In this document: piece after piece, positions 1 to 6,243 of the stretch | Position numbering within the stretch: the first letter of the stretch is position 1 | Layout: each line of letters begins with the position of its first letter | Source: Cryomorphaceae bacterium | Lineage (GTDB): Bacteria > Bacteroidota > Bacteroidia > Flavobacteriales_G > Salibacteraceae | Assembly: GCA_003564735.1 (NCBI GenBank) | Contig: PXEK01000225.1 | Span: 1-8,662 of the forward strand | DNA: 8,662 nt | Direction: 5' to 3' | Notes under the pieces: model-generated | What the model was told of the DNA's origin: nothing | The model's database searches: none | What the model saw: the letters and a program-made list of their open reading frames with translations, nothing else | Program-made: the position numbers and the translations under genes

Positions 1-20
1 AGCTTTTCTAGGTGAACTAC

Positions 21-746
21 TTATTTCCTGTTCCCGTCTTTATCTCTTTGGGCGATTTCAATCAGCTTGAAGCCTCTCCCGTGAACGTTGATGAGTTCAA
101 GAGAGTCATCGGGTTTAAGGTGCTTACGCAACTTTGTGATGTACACATCCATACTTCTTGAGTTGAAGTAACTGTCGTCACCCCAAATGGCTTTGAGCGC
201 GTATTCGCGCTCAAGAATGTTGTTCAAGTTCAAACAAAGCAACTTCAACAAATGATTCTCCTTTGACGTGAGTCTCACATCCTCATCTGCTATGGTGAGA
301 ATTTGAGCGTGTGAATCGAAATACGATTTACCAATGTCAAACTGCTTTTGAGTTTTGTTCATCATGTTGTGCTCATTGGTACGACGCAAAATCGCATTCA
401 TACGCAACATGAGTTCTTCCATACTAAAAGGCTTAGTGACATAATCATCAGCCCCAATTTTGAATCCTTCAATAGCATCCTCTTTCATGGCTTTTGCCGT
501 TAAAAAGATGATAGGTACATCACGATTTAACTTTCTTACTTCGCGCGCCATAGTGAAACCATCTTTTTCAGGCATCATCACGTCTAACAATAACATGTCG
601 AAATCGCCCTTCGTGAAGGCGTCAAAACCTTGTTGCCCATCTGTGGTCAAGGTTACATCGAATTGCTTTGCTTTTAAATACTCTGCTAAAATAGAACCCA
701 AATTGGGGTCATCTTCAGCTACTAACACTTTGAGTTTTCTTTCCAT
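21..746 (-). CDS. OmpR/PhoB-family response regulator (RprY-like)
   Basis: This is a cytoplasmic DNA-binding response regulator of 241 residues, the usual length for the family. The receiver domain spans about residues 5-122. It shows the acidic pocket EDD at 11-13, phospho-acceptor Asp55 in LLLDVMMPEKDG, switch Thr83 in FLTAKA, Tyr102 and conserved Lys105 in DDYVTKPF. A winged-helix effector domain follows at about 133-230, with SRSMDVYITKLRKHL and the C-terminal hairpin VHGRGFKL. I chose the ATG at 746 because MERKLKVLVAEDD puts the first beta strand at the normal distance from the start. The frame stays open upstream to a TTG at 785, but that would add 13 unneeded residues. The gene begins inside the 3' end of the kinase gene (32-base overlap), so the two are almost certainly co-transcribed, translationally coupled partners. 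The gene order and domain types resemble Bacteroides RprX/RprY. The target genes cannot be read from this window. Confidence 0.95.
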   Translation of the reverse strand: MERKLKVLVAEDDPNLGSILAEYLKAKQFDVTLTTDGQQGFDAFTKGDFDMLLLDVMMPEKDGFTMAREVRKLNRDVPIIFLTAKAMKEDAIEGFKIGADDYVTKPFSMEELMLRMNAILRRTNEHNMMNKTQKQFDIGKSYFDSHAQILTIADEDVRLTSKENHLLKLLCLNLNNILEREYALKAIWGDDSYFNSRSMDVYITKLRKHLKPDDSLELINVHGRGFKLIEIAQRDKDGNRK

Positions 747-2358
747 TTTTCGGTATATATAAATTAAACTTACTTCCTTTTCCAAGTTGGCTCTTAAGGG
801 TAATTTTTCCCCCGAGCCGTTCCATTACAATTTTCACATAATTGAGTCCTAACCCAAATCCTTTCACATCGTGTCGATTCCCTGTGGGAACCCTATACAG
901 CTTTTCAAAAACCTGTTTTTGGTTTTCTCTGGCTATTCCTATTCCACGGTCTTGTACGGTGATTCTTAGGTTTTTGTTTGCATCTCTTGATATTATTGAA
1001 ATTTCGGGCGCCCCTTTAGAGTACTTAATAGCATTATCTATCAAGTTGTAAATTACATTTGACAAGTGCACCTTATCTACGTAAACCATCGGTTCTTTTG
1101 CTTGTAAATCGAGAGAAATGCTCCCTTTACGCTCATTTATCTGAATCATCATTTTACCAACGATACTCTCAACCAATTCATGAACATTGAGCAATTCCAA
1201 ATTCAACTTGAATTTACCCTTCTCAAAGACAGCACTTTGAAGAACATCTTCAACCAAAAGACTCAACCTTTTATTTTCATCGCTAATCATTTTCGTGTAG
1301 CGTGCAACACTATCAACATTACCACCGATTGCAGGTTCTTTTAACGCCTCACATGCCAGCGATATTGTACTGATAGGAGTCTTTAACTCGTGTGTCATAT
1401 TGTTAACAAAGTCATTCTTAATGATGCTGTTGCGCTTTTGATCAATGATGGTGCGCACCGAGTAATAAAATATGGACACAATCACTAAAACAATAAGCAA
1501 AGAGGTACTTACCATCAAGGCATTCGACTTGAGAATAAAGGCCGACTTCCCCGGAAAATACATACGTAATGTATACGCATTTTGCACAATGTCATTAGGA
1601 AACAATATGGTGGCGTATGAACTGTTCATTACTCGTGAAGTGTCCAGCTTATCGTGCAAACACAGTCGCACCCGGTTCTTAGCATCAAAAACCGCAAACT
1701 TATAATCGGTATCAATCCCTCTTTTTTTAAGCTCGGTTTGTAGAATGGAGTCCACCTCGTAAATATTCAACCGCTTTTCAATTGGGTTATAAAAATCAAC
1801 CTCAGTCAAACTTTTCACAATATCCCCTACCAACGCCTTTTTACCTTTGATACGCGCATCTAAAACACTATCCACCTCTACCGACTGTTCGCGCGGAACG
1901 GGATTGGACTTCAATGAGGGCAAAAATTTGAATTCGAGAATATCAAAATCGTCATCATCTGCATCGGCATTAATAAAATCCTCAACCGTTTTCCTTATAA
2001 TTCGCGTTGACTTTTTACCGTCTTGTTCCTGCGTGAACTTAATTTCCAAATCATTCCCCTCGCGAGTGATTTCTCTCAAAACGCTAAAGTCCCAATCTTC
2101 ATCGGGCTCAACTTGTTTTGGGGCAGACTCATCACCGGTGAAATACGTACGTAATTGTTTGTGAGATTTAAGTTGATTGATGGCCTCATTCCGCTCCACT
2201 TTTTCCGAAACCCTCACCAAAACATCATTCACATCCCTTATAAACTCCTCTTGTTTTAAGGCAAAAGAATTTGAGATCCAATACACCTGAATACCAATCA
2301 ACGCCATTACGGCTGCGGTAATTACCGCAATCAAGGCATAGATGTAATTTCGACGCAT
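715..2358 (-). CDS. Membrane sensor histidine kinase (RprX-like)
   Basis: This 547-residue inner-membrane kinase senses an external signal and phosphorylates the regulator encoded just downstream. Transmembrane helix 1 lies at about residues 7-28 and helix 2 at about 279-299. They flank a periplasmic region of about 250 residues with no domain I recognise, carrying an acidic run at 132-139 (DADDDDFD). The HisKA region has the H-box NMTHELKTP with phospho-acceptor His323. The HATPase domain has the N-box (N434, N438, N442), the G1 box DRGIGIA at 470-476 and the G2 box GFGLGL at 500-505. All catalytic motifs are intact. The ATG at 2358 follows a good purine-rich site, GAGAGG, five bases upstream on the coding strand, unusual here because most other leaders lack one. 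The protein has no HAMP or PAS domain between helix 2 and the H-box, as in RprX-like kinases. The ligand is unknown. Confidence 0.95.
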   Translation of the reverse strand: MRRNYIYALIAVITAAVMALIGIQVYWISNSFALKQEEFIRDVNDVLVRVSEKVERNEAINQLKSHKQLRTYFTGDESAPKQVEPDEDWDFSVLREITREGNDLEIKFTQEQDGKKSTRIIRKTVEDFINADADDDDFDILEFKFLPSLKSNPVPREQSVEVDSVLDARIKGKKALVGDIVKSLTEVDFYNPIEKRLNIYEVDSILQTELKKRGIDTDYKFAVFDAKNRVRLCLHDKLDTSRVMNSSYATILFPNDIVQNAYTLRMYFPGKSAFILKSNALMVSTSLLIVLVIVSIFYYSVRTIIDQKRNSIIKNDFVNNMTHELKTPISTISLACEALKEPAIGGNVDSVARYTKMISDENKRLSLLVEDVLQSAVFEKGKFKLNLELLNVHELVESIVGKMMIQINERKGSISLDLQAKEPMVYVDKVHLSNVIYNLIDNAIKYSKGAPEISIISRDANKNLRITVQDRGIGIARENQKQVFEKLYRVPTGNRHDVKGFGLGLNYVKIVMERLGGKITLKSQLGKGSKFNLYIPKNGKKTQSVSS

Positions 2359-2382
2359 AATTTCCTCTCAATTTTAAGATTA

Positions 2383-2390
2383 CAAAAGTA
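2383..2390 (-). promoter_or_regulatory. -7 promoter element for the kinase/regulator operon
   Basis: On the minus strand the bases read TACTTTTG, an exact match to the Bacteroidota -7 consensus TAnnTTTG. It lies 24 bases upstream of the kinase ATG, which would give a short leader containing the GAGAGG site. No TTTG sits at the normal -33 spacing. The nearest TTTG is about 27 bases further upstream, so only the -7 half is supported. Confidence 0.5.
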
Positions 2391-2503
2391 GGTGAAAACC
2401 ACGCGGTGAAATTATAGCAAAAGTTAATTTATTGATGATATATATAACCTGCCGATTAATAAACGCGTCAATAACCACAATATAATCAAGGAAGTATAAC
2501 ATA

Positions 2504-2537
2504 AAAATGCCCGCTCTTTTTCAAAAGCGGGCATTTT
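2504..2537 (-). terminator. Rho-independent terminator of the Bax inhibitor-like gene
   Basis: This is a perfect 12-bp inverted repeat, AAAATGCCCGCT at 2504-2515 and AGCGGGCATTTT at 2526-2537, around a 10-base loop. It begins 20 bases after the stop of the membrane protein gene. On the minus strand the stem ends in a run of T (ATTTTTATGTT), as expected for intrinsic termination. It separates this gene from the kinase operon promoter downstream. The stem is nearly symmetric with T on both sides, so it could also stop plus-strand transcription. Confidence 0.88.
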
Positions 2538-2557
2538 ATGTAAATCCCTTTCAGGAT

Positions 2558-3316
2558 TTAATCTCTACCTGATAAACGCGCCAACAGTTTCAGAATTTCT
2601 AAGTACAACCACACCAGAGTAACGATGAGACCAAAAGCACCAAACCATTCCATTTTTTTGGGAGCTCCCGACTGCACGCCTTTATCAATGAAATCAAAAT
2701 CTAATATGAGGTTGAGTGCGGCCACGGCTACAATCGCAATATTGAGTCCAATCATCAATAACGAGGTATTTTCAAGGCTCAGGAAAGAAGCACCAAAAAT
2801 ACTTAAAACCATATTGATTAAGTACATGAAGAAAATACCCCCCGTAGCTGCCAGTAAACCCGTTCTAAACTTTTGTGTGACTTTAATCAAACCCGAGCGG
2901 TACAAAAACAACATGGCAAACAAAACACCCAAAGTGGAGGTCACGGCTTGAAAAACGATGCTGCCGCCTAATCCGCCCTCGCCGCCGTAGGCATTTTCAA
3001 AAACAAGAGAAATCATTCCCAGCGCCATACCCTTTAACAACGCATAAAGCGGAGCCGTAATGTGTGCCAAGTCAGGTTTAAATACAGTAACCATAGCGGC
3101 AATCAGTCCGCCAATCATACCTACCCACATCAACGTTGTTGAGGGATTCGTCCACACATATGAGGCACTTGCGGCCAAAAGAAAACCCATCATCAACGTT
3201 TTATTTACCGTTCCGTTCACCGTCATGGTTTCGGCATCGGTGCCCGCGAAACTCGAAATACCTTGTTCGAAAGCCTTAGAGGTAAAAGCCGGATTTGAAG
3301 ATCTCAATGGTGTCAT
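2558..3316 (-). CDS. Bax inhibitor-1/YccA family membrane protein
   Basis: This 252-residue integral inner-membrane protein belongs to the Bax inhibitor-1 superfamily, in the bacterial branch that begins with an RSSNPAF-type motif (here residues 5-11). About seven hydrophobic helices can be seen, at roughly 38-56, 60-79, 86-107, 117-139, 150-173, 184-206 and 223-245. The family landmark DFDFID lies at 206-211 after the sixth helix. The acidic pair may correspond to the pH/calcium-sensing aspartates known in the relative YetJ, but that assignment is inference. In bacteria the physiological role is poorly defined, with a calcium leak channel the best-supported model. I chose the ATG at 3316 because the motif follows at once and because an exact -7 promoter element lies 30 bases upstream. 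The frame stays open to a GTG at 3379, but that start would lie upstream of the promoter. It is a single-gene unit with its own terminator. Confidence 0.9.
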   Translation of the reverse strand: MTPLRSSNPAFTSKAFEQGISSFAGTDAETMTVNGTVNKTLMMGFLLAASASYVWTNPSTTLMWVGMIGGLIAAMVTVFKPDLAHITAPLYALLKGMALGMISLVFENAYGGEGGLGGSIVFQAVTSTLGVLFAMLFLYRSGLIKVTQKFRTGLLAATGGIFFMYLINMVLSIFGASFLSLENTSLLMIGLNIAIVAVAALNLILDFDFIDKGVQSGAPKKMEWFGAFGLIVTLVWLYLEILKLLARLSGRD

Positions 3317-3346
3317 ATCTTTAACTTTATAATGTTTTACTTTGTG

Positions 3347-3354
3347 CAAAAATA
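3347..3354 (-). promoter_or_regulatory. -7 promoter element for the Bax inhibitor-like gene
   Basis: On the minus strand this reads TATTTTTG, an exact TAnnTTTG match 30 bases upstream of the ATG at 3316. TGTG at 3378-3375 is an imperfect -33 element (consensus TTTG), 20 bases away, which is normal spacing. The predicted RNA start near 3341 lies inside the longer possible reading frame and so favours the ATG at 3316. Confidence 0.6.
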
Positions 3355-3415
3355 CATCCATGCTCATTACGATACACACAAAATTATGTTGCCGTGAGCC
3401 TAAAATAAATAAACC

Positions 3416-3427
3416 GGGGGAACCCCC
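3416..3427. repeat. GC-only inverted repeat abutting the acylphosphatase promoter
   Basis: GGGGG at 3416-3420 and CCCCC at 3423-3427 flank two A residues in an otherwise AT-rich intergenic region. The right arm touches the -7 element TACATTTG directly. It may be an operator or a structural element between the two divergent promoters. No regulator is identifiable, and a chance G/C run is possible. Confidence 0.4.
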
Positions 3428-3435
3428 TACATTTG
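3428..3435 (+). promoter_or_regulatory. -7 promoter element for the acylphosphatase gene
   Basis: TACATTTG is an exact match to the Bacteroidota TAnnTTTG element and ends 16 bases before the acylphosphatase ATG. The expected RNA start near 3442 would leave a leader of only about 10 bases. No -33 TTTG is seen at normal spacing; the GC repeat lies in that interval instead. Confidence 0.55.
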
Positions 3436-3451
3436 CGAAATAAAAAATATT

Positions 3452-3721
3452 ATGGTTAGCGTAATTTTAAAAATTAAGGGTAAAGTGCAAGGCGTATTTT
3501 ATCGAAAAAACACCAAAATGCAAGCTTTGAAATTAGGTGTTAAAGGTTTTGTTCAGAACCGAACCAACGGCAGTGTTTACGCCGAAGCCGAAGGGGAGGA
3601 ATCCCAAATTGAACAACTCATCGAGTGGTGTAAAAACGGCCCGGAAAAAGCAGAAGTTACCGGGATTGAGGTAAACTACACCGAGCCGAAAAACCACAAA
3701 ACCTTCGAAATAAAATACTAA
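3452..3721 (+). CDS. acyP: Acylphosphatase
   Basis: This small cytoplasmic enzyme hydrolyses the carboxyl-phosphate bond of acylphosphates. Its 89 residues match the family's usual 88-100. The signature GKVQGVFYR at residues 10-18 forms the phosphate-binding loop, with catalytic Arg18. The second motif GFVQNRTNGSV at 32-42 supplies catalytic Asn36, at the standard 18-residue distance from the Arg. The C-terminal TFEIKY is the expected final beta strand. The ATG at 3452 is set by the family N-terminus and follows an AT-rich leader. The gene is divergent from the Bax inhibitor-like gene. The next gene on this strand starts 136 bases later and probably has its own promoter. Confidence 0.96.
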   Translation: MVSVILKIKGKVQGVFYRKNTKMQALKLGVKGFVQNRTNGSVYAEAEGEESQIEQLIEWCKNGPEKAEVTGIEVNYTEPKNHKTFEIKY

Positions 3722-3814
3722 AGAAGAGGAGGAATAAAGAGGAAAACAGCGTGGTATTTACTCGCATAAAACTCTGTTAACTGTTTTTTAATACTAGGGC
3801 TCAAATAAAACCGG

Positions 3815-3822
3815 TATTTTAG
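3815..3822 (+). promoter_or_regulatory. Possible -7 element for the elbB-like gene
   Basis: TATTTTAG matches TAnnTTTG at five of the six fixed positions and ends 35 bases before the ATG at 3858. No -33 element is recognisable. The 136-base intergenic region otherwise shows no strong hairpin, so it is unclear whether the gene is transcribed alone or partly by read-through from the acylphosphatase gene. Confidence 0.28.
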
Positions 3823-3857
3823 CGACTCAAAATCAAACGAGATAAAACTTTTCAATA

Positions 3858-4550
3858 ATGAGTAAAAAAAACATAGGTATATTACTTTCAGGTAGCGGTG
3901 TTTTTGACGGCACCGAAATTCACGAAGCAGTTTTCACCCTTTTAGCGGTGGACAAAAGAGGCGGCACGGCGGTTTGCTTTGCCCCCGATGATGGCCAGCA
4001 TCACGTCATCAATCACCTCAACGGCGAAGAACTCAACGAAAAACGCAATATTTTAATTGAATCGGCAAGAATCGCTCGCGGCGAAGTTCAAGACGTAACA
4101 AAGGCCGATGTAAACAACTTAGACGCTTTGATCATTCCCGGAGGCTTCGGTACGGCAAAAAACCACACCAAGTGGGCATTTGAGGGACCGGCCGGACCTA
4201 TCCGTCAAGATGTAAAAAATCTTATCACCGCTTTTGTTGCGGCCAACAAACCGATTTTGGGATTATGCATGGCTCCCACCACCATCGCAAAGGCGTTGGA
4301 GGGTTCTGACCATAAAGCAAAACTCACGGTGGGAACTACCGAAAAAGAATCTCCTTACGATATTAAAGGAATAAGTGAAGGTGTGGAAAAAACGGGTGCC
4401 ACAGCTGAAATGAAAGCGGTAAATGAAATTACGATAGATGAGAAAAACAATATCATTACGGCTCCTTGTTATATGATGAAGGCATCGGTAAGTGAGGTGT
4501 GTGAGAATATCGACAAAGGCGTAGATGCGCTGTTTAGCAAGTTATCATAA
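3858..4550 (+). CDS. elbB: ElbB-like DJ-1/PfpI superfamily protein (glyoxalase-type)
   Basis: This 230-residue cytoplasmic protein of the class I glutamine amidotransferase-like/DJ-1 superfamily most resembles E. coli ElbB, once linked to lycopene yield and later reported to have glyoxalase activity. The N-terminal strand with loop GILLSGSGVFDGTEIHE (residues 7-23) includes Glu20, typical of this subfamily. LIIPGGFGTAKN at 91-102 is the oxyanion-loop region. GLCMAP at 135-140 is the nucleophile elbow with Cys137. The C-terminal region has TAPCYM at 201-206, also conserved in ElbB proteins. The length is close to the E. coli protein (about 217). The physiological substrate is uncertain. The gene appears to stand alone, with the RNase H-like gene 165 bases downstream on the same strand. 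Confidence 0.93.
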   Translation: MSKKNIGILLSGSGVFDGTEIHEAVFTLLAVDKRGGTAVCFAPDDGQHHVINHLNGEELNEKRNILIESARIARGEVQDVTKADVNNLDALIIPGGFGTAKNHTKWAFEGPAGPIRQDVKNLITAFVAANKPILGLCMAPTTIAKALEGSDHKAKLTVGTTEKESPYDIKGISEGVEKTGATAEMKAVNEITIDEKNNIITAPCYMMKASVSEVCENIDKGVDALFSKLS

Positions 4551-4627
4551 CCGGCTACAAATTATTATTAACAGCACCGACTCCCGGGAAAAGTTGTAAA
4601 ACCTAAATAGTTGGCGTAAACTTTTAA

Positions 4628-4638
4628 CGGTTGAACCG
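4628..4638. repeat. Palindrome CGGTT-G-AACCG
   Basis: This is a perfect 5+5 inverted repeat around one base, lying 78 bases upstream of the RNase H-like gene. The same arms recur at 8162-8172 upstream of the PLP enzyme gene, with T at the centre. It could be a dimeric regulator's half-site pair, or coincidence. Confidence 0.35.
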
Positions 4639-4668
4639 GTAATGAAACGGGTGGAGAAAAGTAAATTT

Positions 4669-4700
4669 TTTCGCGTTTTCAAAACAAAACAGACGCGAAA
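4669..4700. repeat. Inverted repeat in the leader of the YkuK-like gene
   Basis: TTTCGCGT at 4669-4676 and ACGCGAAA at 4693-4700 form a perfect 8-bp stem, extendable by a wobble and an A-T pair, around an A-rich loop. It ends 15 bases before the ATG. A weak -7-like TAAATTTT at 4662-4669 abuts its left arm. It could be a terminator for elbB (it lacks a T-run after the right arm, which argues against this), an operator, or leader structure. Confidence 0.35.
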
Positions 4701-4715
4701 CCTATTGATTACGGT

Positions 4716-5168
4716 ATGCAGTTTAAACGCATGAATTCCAAAGCGGGAGTTAACATAAAGACCTTTTTAACGCAGGTGAAAAGTACCCATCCTCTAGCGG
4801 TAATTCACGTGGGATGCGACAGCCATAACTACCGCACTAAAACGGTTTTTGTCACCACGGTTGTAGTGCGTTTCCCCGCAAACGGCGCTCAGGTGCTTTA
4901 CTTGAAAGAGAGCGTTCCCAAAATTAATGACATGTGGACTCGACTGTGGAGCGAGTTGGAAAGATCGGTTAAAGCAGCGGAGTTCATCAGGACAGATTGC
5001 AATATTCAAGTGAAGCAAATTGAGTTGGATTACAATGAAAGTGCTGATTTTGCAAGTAATAAAGTATTGAAAGCCGCGGGCGGCTACGTGAGTTCATTGG
5101 GATTTACGGCAAAGGCAAAAAACGATATTCTGCCCGCGGTTTGGGCTGCTAATATCCTTTGCCGATAG
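4716..5168 (+). CDS. YkuK-type RNase H-like fold protein (DUF458)
   Basis: This 150-residue protein resembles the YkuK/DUF458 family, predicted to adopt an RNase H-like fold; the biological role is not established. The first strand ends in AVIHVGCDSHN (residues 28-38), matching the family's VGTDSQ-type motif with Asp35 as the first putative metal ligand. A beta hairpin with TKTVFVTTVVVRF follows at 41-53. Other acidic candidates are Glu80 or Glu82 in the following helix, Asp105 in IELDYNES and Asp137 in KAKNDILPAVWAAN. These assignments follow the fold pattern, not an alignment. I kept the ATG at 4716. An in-frame ATG at 4731 would remove five residues and is equally compatible with the family. 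The stop is only 6 bases from the stop of the convergent glycosyltransferase gene, so there is no room for a separate terminator between them. Confidence 0.8.
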   Translation: MQFKRMNSKAGVNIKTFLTQVKSTHPLAVIHVGCDSHNYRTKTVFVTTVVVRFPANGAQVLYLKESVPKINDMWTRLWSELERSVKAAEFIRTDCNIQVKQIELDYNESADFASNKVLKAAGGYVSSLGFTAKAKNDILPAVWAANILCR

Positions 5169-5174
5169 CCGTTA

Positions 5175-6242
5175 CTAACACTTTTCTAAAAAGCGATTAA
5201 CAGCTTGCTTGTATAAGTCGGTTTGTTTCAATTCAACCCCTTTATAATCCGATAAATGACGCATGCATGTTTCCCAATCGAAATCACGCTGCGACATACT
5301 GAAAAAACTCTGTTTTTCACGGTGTAAAGTCGCCAAATACTCCTGCTCGGGTTGACCGGGTGTGGGTACGAATACTGCACGCTTTCCCAAAACGGCCAAA
5401 TCCATAATTGAGGAATATCCCGAGCGACACAATACCATTTTAGATCGTTGCATCAGGTTTTGCAATCCCCCGGAGTTCACGCTTGAATGTACTTCAATGC
5501 CGTTTACGTTCTTTTTGTAATGCTCATCGGGCTTACCTGAAACCAGCACAACCTTTAAATTCTTGCGGGATAACTGTGTTACAACCAAGTTTTCAAAAAT
5601 CGTTCGTTGCGGTTCCGGACCGGAAAGCACGGCCAGCACATCTATTTCACTGCCCGGCTCTGCACCGGGATTGGGAGCGAACCGACTAAGTGCACCTATA
5701 TATTTAGTGTTAACCTGCAAACCGTCACTTTTTGAGAGTGCTCCGGCCAAATTTTGCTCTCGCGGGTAATCGGGAATCCAACATTCATCAAATCGCCGAA
5801 TATATTTATGGATTTGCTGACTCACGGTTTTTCCTATACGGGGAATTTGCAGATTAAGCTGGTGAGTAATGATGACAGCGGGCACTTTTGAAGAATACAT
5901 CCCGTAACGATTATCACTGATAATTCCGTCAACCCGATGTTGTTCCAAAAATTTATTCAGCGCATTTTGCTCTGCGGCCACTCCCTTTATGATTTTGGGG
6001 ATGGACCAAGCCATTTTGAACCACATAGAATTGCCTTTGAGATAGGAAATTTCATAGCCCGGAAATTCCACAAAGTCCAACCCCGGGAACTCTTGTTTGA
6101 GCATGGCCGCCGGGCGGCACTCTGCCACTACCGTAACGTGCACTCCCTTTTCCAACAAATAGCGAATAACGGGAACGCAGCGCGAGGCGTGACCCAAACC
6201 CCAGTTCAAAGGCGCTACCAATATATGCTTTGCATCTCTCAA
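5175..6242 (-). CDS. MurG-like family 1/28 glycosyltransferase
   Basis: This 355-residue protein has a GT-B fold typical of putative glycosyltransferases that use a nucleotide sugar. The N-terminal domain starts with HILVAPLNWGLGHASR (residues 6-21), the glycine-rich acceptor-side loop shared with MurG. The C-terminal domain has LSGPEPQR at 206-213, the donor-site loop RSGYSS at 273-278, and PTPGQPEQEYLA at 293-304, which normally contacts the nucleotide sugar. There is no transmembrane segment, so it is probably cytoplasmic or membrane-associated. No in-frame ATG precedes the conserved N-terminus, and a stop lies just upstream at 6252-6254. The TTG at 6242 is therefore the only sensible start, one base after the TGA of the preceding repeat-protein gene. 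This suggests translation by re-initiation. The sugar and acceptor are unknown. Confidence 0.87.
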   Translation of the reverse strand: MRDAKHILVAPLNWGLGHASRCVPVIRYLLEKGVHVTVVAECRPAAMLKQEFPGLDFVEFPGYEISYLKGNSMWFKMAWSIPKIIKGVAAEQNALNKFLEQHRVDGIISDNRYGMYSSKVPAVIITHQLNLQIPRIGKTVSQQIHKYIRRFDECWIPDYPREQNLAGALSKSDGLQVNTKYIGALSRFAPNPGAEPGSEIDVLAVLSGPEPQRTIFENLVVTQLSRKNLKVVLVSGKPDEHYKKNVNGIEVHSSVNSGGLQNLMQRSKMVLCRSGYSSIMDLAVLGKRAVFVPTPGQPEQEYLATLHREKQSFFSMSQRDFDWETCMRHLSDYKGVELKQTDLYKQAVNRFLEKC

Positions 6243-6243
6243 A

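Noticed and set aside
747..785. N-terminal extension of the response regulator to a TTG at 785
   Set aside because: It adds 13 residues ahead of a complete receiver domain and deepens the overlap with the kinase gene; the ATG at 746 fits the family.
3317..3379. N-terminal extension of the Bax inhibitor-like protein to a GTG at 3379
   Set aside because: The extension covers the likely -7 promoter element at 3347-3354 and precedes the family's usual N-terminal motif.
3743..3787. AAAACAG/CTGTTTT pairing as a terminator for the acylphosphatase gene
   Set aside because: The stem is only 7 bp, AT-rich, with a 31-base loop; too weak to call.
5563..5769. Open frames antisense to the glycosyltransferase gene
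   Set aside because: They are shadows of the conserved coding strand, without family features.
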